Shown: positions 17,390 through 26,290 of the stretch, one piece after another
How positions within the stretch are numbered: the stretch's first letter is position 1
Layout: each line of letters begins with the position of its first letter
Source: Polaromonas sp.
GTDB lineage: Bacteria > Pseudomonadota > Gammaproteobacteria > Burkholderiales > Burkholderiaceae_C
DNA length: 64,000 nt
NCBI GenBank assembly: GCA_013298815.1
Contig: JAAFJF010000001.1
Coordinates: 62,001 to 126,000 of the forward strand
Reading direction: 5' to 3'
Notes under the pieces: model-generated
What the model was told of the DNA's origin: nothing
Databases searched by the model: none
What the model saw: the letters and a program-made list of their open reading frames with translations, nothing else
Translations under genes and position numbers: made by a program

Positions 17390-17778
17390 TCGGTGATTGG
17401 AACAACGGAACCGGTCGTCGCAAATCTAGCGTCGCCCGTGTTTTCATCAAAAAAGGCTCTGGCCAAATCAAGGTCAATGGTAAAGACATCGCTGAATACT
17501 TCGGCCGTGCCACTTCCATCATGATCGTGAAGCAACCGCTGATGTTGACTAACCACGCTGAAACGTTTGACATCATGATCAACGTTGCAGGTGGCGGTGA
17601 GTCTGGCCAAGCTGGTGCCTCACGCCACGGTATTACCCGTGCGTTGATGGACTATGACTTGACTTTGAAACCTCAATTGTCACAAGCTGGCTTCGTCACA
17701 CGTGATTCACGTGAAGTTGAGCGTAAAAAGGTTGGTTTGCGTTCAGCGCGCCGTCGCAAGCAGTTCAGCAAGCGCTAA
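17386..17778 (+). CDS. rpsI: 30S ribosomal protein S9
   Basis: This 130-aa protein shows the S9 signatures [19 protein letters not shown], the [21 protein letters not shown] box and the basic C-terminus RRKQFSKR, which reaches the P-site tRNA. It follows rplM with a 4-bp overlap and is followed by a strong terminator at 17797-17832. Confidence 0.98.
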   Translation: MIGDWNNGTGRRKSSVARVFIKKGSGQIKVNGKDIAEYFGRATSIMIVKQPLMLTNHAETFDIMINVAGGGESGQAGASRHGITRALMDYDLTLKPQLSQAGFVTRDSREVERKKVGLRSARRRKQFSKR

Positions 17779-17796
17779 ACTTTACTTGCTACTGTT

Positions 17797-17832
17797 ACAA
17801 AGCCGCACAAGTTACACTTGCTGCGGCTTTGT
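17797..17832 (+). terminator. Rho-independent terminator after rpsI
   Basis: ACAAAGCCGCA at 17797-17807 pairs perfectly with TGCGGCTTTGT at 17822-17832. The loop itself contains CAAGT/ACTTG, extending the stem. A T-rich stretch (TATTTT) follows, so it should end rplM-rpsI transcription. Confidence 0.85.
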
Positions 17833-17872
17833 TATTTTGGCCATCTAACTCCATATTCTTCGATAATTCGCC

Positions 17873-18580
17873 ATGCGTTTTCGTTTGCTCCGTCGTCGTC
17901 TAACCATCAGCGCCCCTAGCATGACAGTACGCGGTGCTTTGCCATGGCCATTGCGCTGGATTGCATTGGCTTTGATGCTGGGGTTTTCTGCTGCTATCGG
18001 TCTGTGGGCCTTTGAATTCGGAAAAAGTATTGCAGGTTTAGATAAAGACGCCAAAGAAGAGCTACTCAAATTACGTGCCGAAGTGATACAACTGCGCCAA
18101 GAAAATGACAAAAATCTCTCGATTGTTAACACTTCTGGCTTAACACTGGTCACTGAAAAAGCTCAGAAAGACAAACTTAATGAGCAGCTCAAACAACTTG
18201 AAATTGACAACCGCGCACTGCGCGACGACTTGGGATTTTTTGAAAAACTCACAAGTGCAGGCAACGCCGAAAACCTTGCAATACGTAGCTTGCAAGCGGA
18301 ATTGGTTGCTGGCGATCAACTGAAGTGGCAAGCTTTGGTGATTCAACCCATCAAGAACGCCCCAGAATTCAAAGGAAAGCTCGAATTAACTTTTTCTGGC
18401 TTCCAAAACGGCAAGCCTTGGAGCATGACCTTGCCCAGTGGACCCGTGCCCTTGCAGCTAACGCAATACAAACGCGCAGAGGGAGTGCTTAATTTACCCG
18501 CCCAAGTGGTTGTGAAAGCCATTTCAGCCAAAGTGCTAGATGGCAACACCTCTAAAGCTATGTTGAGCATAAAGTTGTAA
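17873..18580 (+). CDS. DUF6776-type membrane-anchored coiled-coil protein
   Basis: This 235-aa protein has a basic N-terminus, one membrane segment (about residues 28-50, ending AIGLWAFEFGKS), a coiled coil (about 60-120, KLRAEVIQLRQEN and following heptads) and a C-terminal beta-rich domain probably in the periplasm. It matches the Burkholderiales protein family DUF6776, which sits directly before a bactofilin gene in many of those genomes. The pairing suggests a role in envelope organisation together with bactofilin, but no biochemical function is known to me. Confidence 0.82.
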   Translation: MRFRLLRRRLTISAPSMTVRGALPWPLRWIALALMLGFSAAIGLWAFEFGKSIAGLDKDAKEELLKLRAEVIQLRQENDKNLSIVNTSGLTLVTEKAQKDKLNEQLKQLEIDNRALRDDLGFFEKLTSAGNAENLAIRSLQAELVAGDQLKWQALVIQPIKNAPEFKGKLELTFSGFQNGKPWSMTLPSGPVPLQLTQYKRAEGVLNLPAQVVVKAISAKVLDGNTSKAMLSIKL

Positions 18581-18641
18581 GATAGTAGACTCGCTTCACA
18601 ACATTAAAACTACGCTAACCTAAGCCCTTAGAGAGACCCAT

Positions 18642-19046
18642 ATGTTCGCAAAAAAGAAACAACCACCTATTAAAAGTTTGATTGCTATTGGCAGTCACAT
18701 TGAGGGTAATCTCAAATTCACAGATGGTTTGCGTGTAGACGGTGAAATCACAGGCGATATACGGTCGAACTCAGACCACCCTAGTATTTTGGTGATTTCT
18801 GAAACCGCCACAGTGACAGGTCAGATTTTTGCTGATCACGTCATCATCAATGGGCGTGTGAATGGCCCCGTACATGCCACACAGATGTTAGAGCTGCAGC
18901 CAAAGGCGCAGATCGTTGGCGACGTGTTTTACAAAGCCCTTGAAATGCACCAAGGCGCGGTAATCACAGGCTTGCTACAACCGTCTTTACAAGGCTTTGA
19001 TGCGGACGTGAAAACAACGCTCAAATTGGCTGCAAATAACAAATAA
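18642..19046 (+). CDS. Bactofilin (polymer-forming cytoskeletal protein)
   Basis: This 134-aa protein shows the bactofilin core: an IGSHIEGNLKFTDGLRVDGEITGDI start, then repeating short beta-strand units with VTGQIFADHVIINGRVNGPVHA, which build a right-handed beta-helix that polymerises without nucleotide. N- and C-terminal tails are short and polar. Bactofilins scaffold cell-shape and stalk or division proteins. Here it lies between the DUF6776 membrane protein and erpA, 62 bp after the former, so those two probably act together. Confidence 0.92.
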   Translation: MFAKKKQPPIKSLIAIGSHIEGNLKFTDGLRVDGEITGDIRSNSDHPSILVISETATVTGQIFADHVIINGRVNGPVHATQMLELQPKAQIVGDVFYKALEMHQGAVITGLLQPSLQGFDADVKTTLKLAANNK

Positions 19047-19184
19047 GAGTCCAAGTATCCCTAGCGCTGAGCGTGCTTTAAACGTGTTTTAGCGGGTAAC
19101 AGCAATTCCCGATAAAATCACTTAACTATTAAATTTCGAATTTCTTATTGAAATTCTTTTGTGAAAACCTTTCAGGAGAGCGCC

Positions 19185-19550
19185 ATGAGTGCCGTAGCAG
19201 AAAACATTCAAACCCAAATGCCTGAACCCATCGTCTTTACCGACAATGCGGCAGCCAAAGTTGCAGACCTGATTGCTGAAGAAGGCAATCCAGACTTGAA
19301 ACTGCGCGTTTTTGTGCAGGGTGGCGGTTGCTCAGGATTTCAATATGGTTTCACCTTTGACGAAATCACCAACGAAGACGACACCACCATGTCAAAAAAT
19401 GGCGTGTCTCTGTTGATTGATGCGATGAGCTACCAATACTTGGTCGGTGCTGAAATTGATTACAAAGAAGATTTGCAAGGCGCGCAATTCGTCATCAAAA
19501 ACCCAAATGCGACCACCACTTGCGGTTGCGGTTCTAGTTTCAGCGCATAA
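19185..19550 (+). CDS. erpA: Iron-sulfur cluster insertion protein ErpA
   Basis: This A-type Fe-S carrier of 121 aa has its three cluster-binding cysteines at 49 ([10 protein letters not shown]), 113 and 115 (TCGCG), exactly the family spacing. I use the ATG at 19185, which has AGGAG seven bases upstream, rather than an in-frame GTG at 19161. ErpA delivers [2Fe-2S] or [4Fe-4S] clusters to apoproteins such as IspG/IspH. It stands alone on its strand and faces anmK convergently. Confidence 0.95.
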   Translation: MSAVAENIQTQMPEPIVFTDNAAAKVADLIAEEGNPDLKLRVFVQGGGCSGFQYGFTFDEITNEDDTTMSKNGVSLLIDAMSYQYLVGAEIDYKEDLQGAQFVIKNPNATTTCGCGSSFSA

Positions 19551-19583
19551 ATCGCGTTTGGTTTGAAACCGTGGCTTATCCAG

Positions 19584-20714
19584 CTAAGCTGGGTAAATCG
19601 CACCTAAGATACGGGAGCCTTGAGCTCCCGTAACGCTTTTAAAGCTCGCTGTTTCACGCCGAATGGCTTTTCGAGCCAGCCAAGCAAAAGCGGCTGCCTC
19701 AACCTGCAAAGGCGGCAAACCAAACGATTCAGAACTGGTTACCAACCAGTCTGGTAGCGCCGCTTGCAAGCGCTGCATCAGATGCCCATTTAAAGCACCA
19801 CCACCGCAAACAGACAACATTTTGCTATTATTTTCATAGCTATTTAGGCAGTAAATACAAGCCCTAACAGTAAATTCCGTTAATGTTGACTGCACATCTT
19901 GCGGCAACAAGCCTTCAAACGCTCGCAAGTGTTGTTGCAACCATGTTGGATTGAATAAATCGCGCCCCGTACTTTTAGGCGGCGCTTTGCTGATAAACGG
20001 TTCTGCCATCAATTGCGCCAGCAAAGCTTCATTCACCCGCCCTGAAGCCGCCCAAGCCCCATTTGCATCAAACAATTGCCCCGTGTGCAAGTGGCACCAG
20101 TAATCCATCAAAGCATTACCGGGCCCGCAATCAAAGCCCAAAACAGGCTGTCCAAGCTGGTTCGAACCCAAGATAGTCACGTTTGAAATGCCGCCAATGT
20201 TCAGCACCACGACAGTTTCGTCTTGGCTTGCGAACACAGCTTGATGAAACGCAGGTACCAATGGCGCACCTTGGCCACCTGCCGCAACGTCACGACTGCG
20301 GAAATCGGCCACCACGTCAATGCCAGTCAATTCAGCCAGCAGTGAAGGATTGTTCAGCTGCAAGGTATAGCCTGTGCCGTCAAACTCGCCTGGGCGGTGG
20401 CGCACGGTTTGCCCGTGCGCACCTACGGCGCAAACATCGCTAGGTTTTAGATTTGATTGCACAAGGAGTTGGTTGACGACTTGCGCATAAACACGCGTTA
20501 AAGCGTTGGCTGCAAGTGCGGCACGATGTAGCTCGTTGCTACCCGATGAGTTGAGTGATAAAAGCTCATCACGCAGTTCCGTAGGAAAAGATGCACTTGA
20601 AAATGCGGTGACTTTCGGTCTAATTTCAGTGGATTCGCCGAAAAAGTCATATATGACCCCATCGACACCATCCAAAGAGGTGCCAGACATCAAACCGATG
20701 TAACGATCTGGCAT
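19584..20714 (-). CDS. anmK: Anhydro-N-acetylmuramic acid kinase
   Basis: AnmK converts recycled 1,6-anhydro-MurNAc and ATP to MurNAc-6-phosphate in cell-wall recycling. The 376-aa protein opens with YIGLMSGTSLDGVDGVIYDF (ATP loop) and contains GAHGQTVRH, VADFRSRDVAAGGQGAPL, NIGGISNVT and the closing CGGGALNGHLM. Residues about 283-297 (ACIYCLNSYENNSK) are encoded by a sense-orientation copy of the 43-bp dispersed repeat; the family has variable sequence there. It follows the M23 peptidase gene on the same strand by 7 bp, so two wall-related genes share a transcript. Confidence 0.95.
   Translation of the reverse strand: MPDRYIGLMSGTSLDGVDGVIYDFFGESTEIRPKVTAFSSASFPTELRDELLSLNSSGSNELHRAALAANALTRVYAQVVNQLLVQSNLKPSDVCAVGAHGQTVRHRPGEFDGTGYTLQLNNPSLLAELTGIDVVADFRSRDVAAGGQGAPLVPAFHQAVFASQDETVVVLNIGGISNVTILGSNQLGQPVLGFDCGPGNALMDYWCHLHTGQLFDANGAWAASGRVNEALLAQLMAEPFISKAPPKSTGRDLFNPTWLQQHLRAFEGLLPQDVQSTLTEFTVRACIYCLNSYENNSKMLSVCGGGALNGHLMQRLQAALPDWLVTSSESFGLPPLQVEAAAFAWLARKAIRRETASFKSVTGAQGSRILGAIYPA
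19611..19631 (+). terminator. Hairpin between erpA and anmK, possible terminator
   Basis: ACGGGAGC at 19611-19618 and GCTCCCGT at 19624-19631 form an 8-bp perfect stem with a five-base loop; ACGCTTTT follows. It lies 60 bp after the erpA stop and inside the last codons of the convergent anmK gene. It may end erpA transcripts, but the T-run is interrupted. Confidence 0.45.
19824..19866 (-). repeat. 43-bp dispersed repeat, copy inside anmK
   Basis: Minus-strand copy in the same sense as anmK. It keeps TACTGCCTAAATAGC and the GCTAT-N7-ATAGC type end (as GCTAT ... ATAGC with altered loop). It codes for YCLNSYENNS. Confidence 0.75.
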
Positions 20715-20721
20715 GGTTAAA

Positions 20722-22107
20722 TTATTCAGCGCTGGCCAGTCTCACAGTTGCCGCTTGCGCCAATTGAACACGCATGAAAAGCGAAGTTTTATCGAAACTC
20801 GCTTTGGCTGCTGCAGACAAAGGCTGTGCACCACCGCCCTCAGCAACCAGCGTTAATGGGTCTCTGTGCTCGCCATCCACACGGAATTCAAAGTGCAAAT
20901 GCGGGCCTGTGCTAAAACCAGTCGAGCCAACAGCACCAATTTTGTCACCTTGTGTCACTTTTTGACCCTTTTTGACATCAATGCGGCTCAGATGTGCAAA
21001 AACCGTTGTCATATCTGCTCTGTGCTTGATTTCAATCACATTGCCATAGCCACGTTGTGTGCCTGCAAATTCAACGACGCCATCTCCGACTGTGCGAATG
21101 GGCGTTCCAGTTGGCGCGGCGTAGTCTATGCCTTTGTGTGCTCTTTTGTCTTTGGTAATAGGGTGCACACGAATGCCATAACCGCTAGACATGCGGGTAA
21201 ATTCCAGAGGAGACGCTAAAAACGCTTTACGCAAACTGTTGCCATCAAAGCTGTAATAGCTGCCTCTGCTTGCGCCAGCTTCTTGAAACAAGATGGCTTG
21301 GTTTGATTTGCCATTGTTCACAAATTCTGCACTCAGCACTTTGCCGCTGCGCATGCTTTCGCCATCTGCTTGCAAGTCTTCGTAGATAACAGACAAGCGA
21401 TCGCCCTTGCGCAGAGACCGCCTAAAGTCAATCTGGCCAGAGAAGATTTCTGCCAACTGCACTGCCACGGCATCTGGAATACTCGCCTCATCCGTTGCCG
21501 CAAAAAGCGATGAACTGATGGTAGCGCTGCCCAAAGCTTGCATGGCGACCAATGGCAGGGTTTCTAGACGTGACTCAAAACCAAGTTCAGTCCGTGCTAT
21601 GGTCAAACGTTGAAACGTGTTGTCTGCGTCTTGGCCGTCTGTCGCTTTAGTTAGCCAGCGCGCTGTTAGCTTTTGTAAACCACGGTTGCCATTTGCTTCT
21701 ACGGACACCAAGCGTCCAGTGCGGCCTAAGAGCGCTTGGTGAAGCTCTTTGTTGCTGCGCATATAGGCAGCAGCAGATGCATCAAACAGCCCTAAACGCT
21801 TCAACAGCGTGTCTGCCGTGTCGTTTGATCGGGTGGTCGTGGTACGAAACAGCGTTAATGGTGCAACCGGTAGAGCAAGCACGGGCTGCTGGGCTTGCGG
21901 CAAGGCTAATTCTTCCAGAATCTCACGCACAACAACCTGATTGCTGCTGGACTCGATAGACGCAATCGCAAACGCGCCACCGCCCATGGTCAACAACAGC
22001 GTTGCAATGGCGGCAGCTAGGCGCTTGGGATGGCGGTGAATGCTTTGCACAGCATGCTGAACAACTGTTTGTAGTGCAGTTTGTGCTGTGCCTTGAAAAT
22101 GTGTCAA
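20722..22107 (-). CDS. M23 family metallopeptidase (LytM-type, membrane-anchored)
   Basis: This 461-aa protein has a single membrane segment at about residues 36-54, a long periplasmic region and a C-terminal LytM domain. The zinc ligands are in HKGIDYAAPTG (near residue 323) and HLHFEFRVDG (near 401), with GYGNVIEIKH and GSTGFSTGPHLHF between. Such proteins cut peptidoglycan cross-links or act as division regulators. The middle resembles the Csd3-type N-domain seen in other M23 peptidases. It lies 7 bp before anmK, and tyrS runs divergently, the usual order in Burkholderiales. Confidence 0.92.
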   Translation of the reverse strand: MTHFQGTAQTALQTVVQHAVQSIHRHPKRLAAAIATLLLTMGGGAFAIASIESSSNQVVVREILEELALPQAQQPVLALPVAPLTLFRTTTTRSNDTADTLLKRLGLFDASAAAYMRSNKELHQALLGRTGRLVSVEANGNRGLQKLTARWLTKATDGQDADNTFQRLTIARTELGFESRLETLPLVAMQALGSATISSSLFAATDEASIPDAVAVQLAEIFSGQIDFRRSLRKGDRLSVIYEDLQADGESMRSGKVLSAEFVNNGKSNQAILFQEAGASRGSYYSFDGNSLRKAFLASPLEFTRMSSGYGIRVHPITKDKRAHKGIDYAAPTGTPIRTVGDGVVEFAGTQRGYGNVIEIKHRADMTTVFAHLSRIDVKKGQKVTQGDKIGAVGSTGFSTGPHLHFEFRVDGEHRDPLTLVAEGGGAQPLSAAAKASFDKTSLFMRVQLAQAATVRLASAE

Positions 22108-22231
22108 ATCAGATAACGCCTAAAAAATCCACCAATGCGGCTGTGCCTGGTGTGTGACTATAAAATGGGGTGAGCCTTTGGGCAACATCCTACAGTATAG
22201 CGCCTCTGCGCTTTTTTTACAAAATAGATAT

Positions 22232-23497
22232 ATGAATCAACCACATAGCCCACAAATTGATACAAATGCTTTATCAGACAAGGTCTCGGACACTGTCAAA
22301 GAAGCCTTGAGCATCAGCTTGCGTGGCTGTGATGAGCTGTTACCACAAGCCGATTGGATCAAAAAGCTGGTCAAATCCGAAGCGACCAAGACCCCGCTGC
22401 GCATCAAACTGGGCTTAGACCCCACCGCGCCAGACATCCACATCGGCCACACTGTGGTGCTGAACAAAATGCGCCAATTGCAAGACTTGGGGCACACCGT
22501 CATCTTTTTGATTGGCGACTTCACCAGCTTGATTGGTGACCCGTCAGGTCGCAACAGCACCCGCCCGCCGCTGACCAAAGAGCAAATCAAAGCCAATGCT
22601 GAGACGTATTACAAGCAAGCGTCCTTGGTTTTAGACCCCGCAAAAACCGAAATTCGCTACAACAGCGAATGGAGCGACCCGCTAGGCGCGCGCGGCATGA
22701 TTGAGCTGTCCGCCAAATACACCGTAGCGCGCATGATGGAGCGCAACGACTTCAACGACCGCTTTAAAGCCGGCCAATCCATCAGCGTGCATGAGTTTTT
22801 GTACCCGCTGATGCAGGGTTACGATTCGGTCGCGCTGAAATCTGACCTAGAACTGGGCGGTACAGATCAAAAATTCAACCTGCTGGTTGGCCGCCATTTG
22901 CAGCAAGAGTACGGCCAAGAGCCGCAGTGCATTTTGACCATGCCCTTATTGGAAGGCTTAGACGGCGTTGAAAAAATGTCGAAAAGCAAGAACAACTACA
23001 TCGGCATTTCCGAAGACGCCAACACCATGTTTGCCAAGGTGCTGAGTATTTCTGACGTGCTGATGTGGCGCTGGTACACGCTGCTTAGTTTCAAATCCGA
23101 AGCCGCCATCGAAGCGCTGAAAGCCGAAATCGCCGCCGGCCGCAACCCCAAAGACGCCAAAGTCGCCTTGGCCAAAGAAATCACAGCGCGTTTTCACAGC
23201 GCTGCGGCAGCCGATGTGGCCGAGCAGGACTTTATCAACCGTTCGCGCGGCGGCGTGCCAGATGAGATTGTCGAAATCAACCTGCCGTTGGGCGAGGGAG
23301 GCGCAGCGGTCGGCATTGGCGCTTTGCTGAAAATGGCGAATCTAGCCGCCTCCAGCGGCGAAGGCAACCGTTTGATCGATGGCGGCGGCGTGCGGGTGGA
23401 CTCGAATGTGGTAAGCGACAAAGGCTTGAAGCTGGGTGCTGGCGTTTACGTGCTGCAGGTGGGGAAACGCAAGTTTGCTAAGGTGACTTTGGGTTGA
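22232..23497 (+). CDS. tyrS: Tyrosyl-tRNA synthetase
   Basis: This class I synthetase attaches tyrosine to tRNA-Tyr. The HIGH motif (DIHIGHT, about residues 68-74) and KMSKS (about 248-252) are intact, and the C-terminal S4 domain ends VLQVGKRKFAKV. It belongs to the TyrZ-like branch common in Burkholderiales. I start it at the ATG at 22232 (MNQPHSPQ), which gives 421 aa; an in-frame ATG at 22154 would add 26 residues of low quality. The ribosome site before 22232 is poor. A copy of the dispersed repeat follows 17 bp after the stop. Confidence 0.95.
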   Translation: MNQPHSPQIDTNALSDKVSDTVKEALSISLRGCDELLPQADWIKKLVKSEATKTPLRIKLGLDPTAPDIHIGHTVVLNKMRQLQDLGHTVIFLIGDFTSLIGDPSGRNSTRPPLTKEQIKANAETYYKQASLVLDPAKTEIRYNSEWSDPLGARGMIELSAKYTVARMMERNDFNDRFKAGQSISVHEFLYPLMQGYDSVALKSDLELGGTDQKFNLLVGRHLQQEYGQEPQCILTMPLLEGLDGVEKMSKSKNNYIGISEDANTMFAKVLSISDVLMWRWYTLLSFKSEAAIEALKAEIAAGRNPKDAKVALAKEITARFHSAAAADVAEQDFINRSRGGVPDEIVEINLPLGEGGAAVGIGALLKMANLAASSGEGNRLIDGGGVRVDSNVVSDKGLKLGAGVYVLQVGKRKFAKVTLG

Positions 23498-23513
23498 TTT
23501 TTACCTTTTTTTT

Positions 23514-23556
23514 GCTATACTGTTTATAGCTATTTAGGCAATAAATACGTTGGCTA
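23514..23556 (-). repeat. 43-bp dispersed repeat, copy after tyrS
   Basis: Minus-strand copy in the gap between tyrS and the VOC gene. It is close to the consensus, with GCTATAC and TATAGC as the hairpin arms. Confidence 0.8.
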
Positions 23557-23607
23557 GAGGCGTATTTTTATATGCATTACCTTCGAAGCTGCGAAGCAAA
23601 GTGAATG

Positions 23608-24024
23608 TTATTCAGGCAAGTGACAAGCCGCCTCAATGTTGTTACCCTCTGGGTCAATAACAAATGCGCCGTAATAATTAGGATGGTAATGGGGGCGCAA
23701 CCCTGGCGCACCGTAGTCTTTGCCACCTGCAGCCAGAGCTGCTTTGTGAAATGCATCCACCTGCGCTCGATTTTCCGCCCGCCAGCACAGATGACAACTT
23801 GTCGTCGCTGGCGCTCCCCCATACGGTGAAGCGCCATCCACAAACCAAACATCAACCTTTTTGCCATCCTGCTCATTCGCATCAGGGTGTGCGAAGCCAA
23901 GCATATTCACACCGTCGTAGCTTCCCTCTACATTCAGGCTGTAGCCTAGAGGAGCCAAAGTTTCACTGTAAAAAGTTTTTGTGCGAGCAATATTGCTGAC
24001 GCGAAAGGTCATGTGATCAAGCAT
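23608..24024 (-). CDS. VOC family protein (glyoxalase/bleomycin resistance type)
   Basis: This 138-aa single-domain protein starts MLDHMTFRVSNIARTKTFY and contains the paired beta-alpha-beta-beta-beta units of the VOC fold. The likely metal ligands are His4, His in CHLCW and Glu in NNIEA. This branch (often annotated as glyoxalase/dioxygenase-like) has no known substrate. It stands alone, with a dispersed-repeat copy on each side (23514-23556 and 24109-24151). Confidence 0.88.
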   Translation of the reverse strand: MLDHMTFRVSNIARTKTFYSETLAPLGYSLNVEGSYDGVNMLGFAHPDANEQDGKKVDVWFVDGASPYGGAPATTSCHLCWRAENRAQVDAFHKAALAAGGKDYGAPGLRPHYHPNYYGAFVIDPEGNNIEAACHLPE

Positions 24025-24108
24025 TTTGATTCCTCAAAAGTAAAGTTAATTAGCAAAGAAAGTACAAGTATACTGTATTTATTTACAGTTGCAAATCAAT
24101 CCAATTTT

Positions 24109-24151
24109 GCTATTTAATCTATAGCTGCTTAGGCAATAAATACGCCGGCTA
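24109..24151 (-). repeat. 43-bp dispersed repeat, copy between VOC and CoA transferase genes
   Basis: Minus-strand copy with the consensus GCCGGCTA start on that strand and the GCTAT hairpin arm. It sits in a short AT-rich gap. Confidence 0.85.
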
Positions 24152-24176
24152 GCGGCAATTTTAGGCTTCTAAAACG

Positions 24177-25034
24177 CTATTTTTGCAGTGTATGTATCGG
24201 AATATCATGCTGCACAGCCAAGGCATCTAACTGCTTCCGCGTTCGACTGGCTATCCATACAGCAACAGCCTCATGCGTTTGCGGCAAAAACATAGTTTTC
24301 ATGCTTTCTACTTTGACGCCAGCTAGGGCGCAAAGTGATGCTGCGAAATGCGGCTCCAGCGCTGCCACTGCCACGCGGCCATCTTTGCAAGCGTAAACGC
24401 GGTAGCCGGCATGACCGCCACCAACGGCTGCGCCCGGTTTGGTTAAGCCCCAAGTACTGGGCAGGCCGATGTAGGCGGCGGCTTCTGATAGGGCAATTTC
24501 TAGACAAATGCCTTTGGATTTTGTACGTTGCGTCAAAACGGCTTGCAACACCGCCTCGGTCGCCATCAGCGAGCCGCCCATGTCGGCGTACAAGCTGGCG
24601 GGGAGCTCTAAGCCAGGGATCAAGTCGTTTTCAGCCATGTAAGTCAAGTCATGGCCGGGCTCTTCAGCGCGTGCGCCTGGCGCACCGACGATGGCGACGA
24701 CGCTGAGCTGCGGGTACTGTTTCTGCAAATCTTTCCAAACCAAGCCCAGCTTTTTTAAAGCAGAGGGGCGAAACGAGGTGAGTAGCACGTCGGTTTTGGC
24801 CAGTTCGCGGTGCAAAGCGCGTTGCCCAAGCTCGGTTTTGAGGTCGGCTTTGGCGATGCGTACGCCTGCGTGCAGCTCAGCATAGGCCTTGGGGTTGTAC
24901 AAACCCATGGGGTCGCCGCTGGGGGGCTCTAGTTTCACGCAGCTTGCGCCCATGGCCTGACAACGCATCAAGGCGGCCGGGCCAGGCAGGTTCAAACTTA
25001 AACTAAGGACGCGTATGCCTTTGAGTGGTTTCAT
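24177..25034 (-). CDS. CaiB/BaiF (class III) CoA transferase family protein, short form
   Basis: The N-terminus (MKPLKGIRVLSLSLNLPGPAA, then GASCVKLEPPSGDPM) is the CoA-binding start of class III CoA transferases. DVLLTSFRPSALKKLGL and YADMGGSLMATEAVLQAVL follow, and a G-rich GGGHAGYRVYACKDGRVAVAALE completes the fold. At 285 aa it is about 80-100 residues shorter than well-studied members, mainly in the C-terminal part, as in many Burkholderiales annotated simply as CoA transferase. The substrate is unknown. It lies 24 bp downstream of the OmpA gene, possibly on the same transcript. Confidence 0.85.
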   Translation of the reverse strand: MKPLKGIRVLSLSLNLPGPAALMRCQAMGASCVKLEPPSGDPMGLYNPKAYAELHAGVRIAKADLKTELGQRALHRELAKTDVLLTSFRPSALKKLGLVWKDLQKQYPQLSVVAIVGAPGARAEEPGHDLTYMAENDLIPGLELPASLYADMGGSLMATEAVLQAVLTQRTKSKGICLEIALSEAAAYIGLPSTWGLTKPGAAVGGGHAGYRVYACKDGRVAVAALEPHFAASLCALAGVKVESMKTMFLPQTHEAVAVWIASRTRKQLDALAVQHDIPIHTLQK

Positions 25035-25058
25035 CTTTGCTGCAAACTAAGCCAAAAA

Positions 25059-25658
25059 TCAACGAACGACAACTTCGACGCGGCGATTTTGTGGCTCATC
25101 CACCTCATCGGCTGTTGGAACCAGCAATTCCCGCTTGCCACGACCAACGGCTTCGACGCGTTCAGCAACTGCGCCCTTGTCAACCAGCAGTTTCGTCACC
25201 ACACCAGCTCGCTTGAGCGAGAGCGCGTCGTTAGCGAGCAAAGCGCCCGTGGAGTCAGTGTGCCCAGTTACAACCATGTCTGCGCCACTTCGGCTTTGGG
25301 CATCTTCTATGATTTTTGGCAGCTGTTCTTGCGACTGCGCCGTCAGCGCTGTCCCGCCTGGCATGAAGTTAAGCACATACTTGTTGGGACGCTTAGGCAT
25401 AGCGTCGTAAAGTTGGGGGTATTTTTTTTGCACTTCTGGCTCAGCCACGACATCCAACATAAATGGCTTGCCTTCTTTGACTGTGACGCGCTGGTAAGGG
25501 GCATCAAGAGTTTGCTCTTGCAGTGTGTTTTTAACCACCACGGCAGAAGCGCTAGCGTCCGCCTGGGGTAACAGCACCACGCTGGTTGCCGGCTTTTCAA
25601 AGTAAGAGACGGCAAGCATGATGACCGTGATGGTGAGTTGTAAAAGGATATCGCTCAC
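25059..25658 (-). CDS. OmpA-family protein with N-terminal membrane anchor
   Basis: This 199-aa protein has a hydrophobic segment at about residues 5-20 and a C-terminal OmpA-like peptidoglycan-binding domain: VVTGHTDSTGALLANDALSLKRA and ending PQNRRVEVVVR. The GTG start overlaps the FecR gene stop by 4 bp, so the two are translationally coupled. A FecR-domain protein plus an OmpA-like anchor suggests an envelope complex; together they may tether something to the wall. No beta-barrel is present. Confidence 0.88.
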   Translation of the reverse strand: MSDILLQLTITVIMLAVSYFEKPATSVVLLPQADASASAVVVKNTLQEQTLDAPYQRVTVKEGKPFMLDVVAEPEVQKKYPQLYDAMPKRPNKYVLNFMPGGTALTAQSQEQLPKIIEDAQSRSGADMVVTGHTDSTGALLANDALSLKRAGVVTKLLVDKGAVAERVEAVGRGKRELLVPTADEVDEPQNRRVEVVVR

Positions 25659-26140
25659 AGTTTTTCTTCCGTATCAACAATGAAATCAGTGCCGCGAATG
25701 CCCACACTGAGAGTTTTCGTTTTAACTTGAATAGCATCGGGGTTGATTTTGGCAATCAGCCCCGTCAACATGCGCATAGAGCCTTGCAAAAGGTTTATCA
25801 GCATGCTGCCGTTTTGTGTGGTTGCATCAAAAGCAAACTTCTCGACGACGAATTGACTGTTCTCTGACAGCACCAAGGTTGTGCCATCACGCAAAACCAA
25901 GCTAGCACTGCTTTGTTTGCCGGTCATCAAGCGTGAATTTTCAAGAACGGCATCGCCGCTCTTCAAAGCCCGTTCGCCCTGAGTGTCTAAAACGCGCACG
26001 TCACCCGTCACGATTTTGACAATGCCAGATGCAGCGCTGGGCGAAGTTTGTGCGAAAGCAAATGAGCTACTCAGCATCATCAAACCAACCCCTACTATCG
26101 CCCAACCCACTGTTGTTTGATGCGTTTTTGCCATATTCAT
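25655..26140 (-). CDS. FecR-domain periplasmic protein
   Basis: This 161-aa secreted protein has a signal peptide ending FAFAQ and a FecR-like domain: GDVRVLDTQGERALKSGDAVLENSRLMTG and LVLRDGTTLVLSENSQFVVEKF, closing with VGIRGTDFIV. Unlike the classical FecR it has no cytoplasmic anti-sigma region and no membrane anchor, so it is not a sigma-factor partner. Similar stand-alone FecR proteins are found next to OmpA or CHASE2 genes in betaproteobacteria. It heads the FecR-OmpA pair. Confidence 0.88.
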   Translation of the reverse strand: MNMAKTHQTTVGWAIVGVGLMMLSSSFAFAQTSPSAASGIVKIVTGDVRVLDTQGERALKSGDAVLENSRLMTGKQSSASLVLRDGTTLVLSENSQFVVEKFAFDATTQNGSMLINLLQGSMRMLTGLIAKINPDAIQVKTKTLSVGIRGTDFIVDTEEKL

Positions 26141-26290
26141 CTCTGCCCTCAGCTATTTAAATTTGATTTTACGCTTACGGGCGCAAAAATGTAAGAAATG
26201 AAAAGGTGCAATCGACCCAAAGATTAACAAAATGCAGCTGGCTGTTATATTCACTTACACTTGGTTAACCTCATAGATTGATTCACTCAC

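Noticed and set aside
22154-22231. Longer N-terminus of tyrosyl-tRNA synthetase
   Set aside because: The extra 26 residues do not resemble the family and overlap the likely promoter region shared with the divergent peptidase gene.
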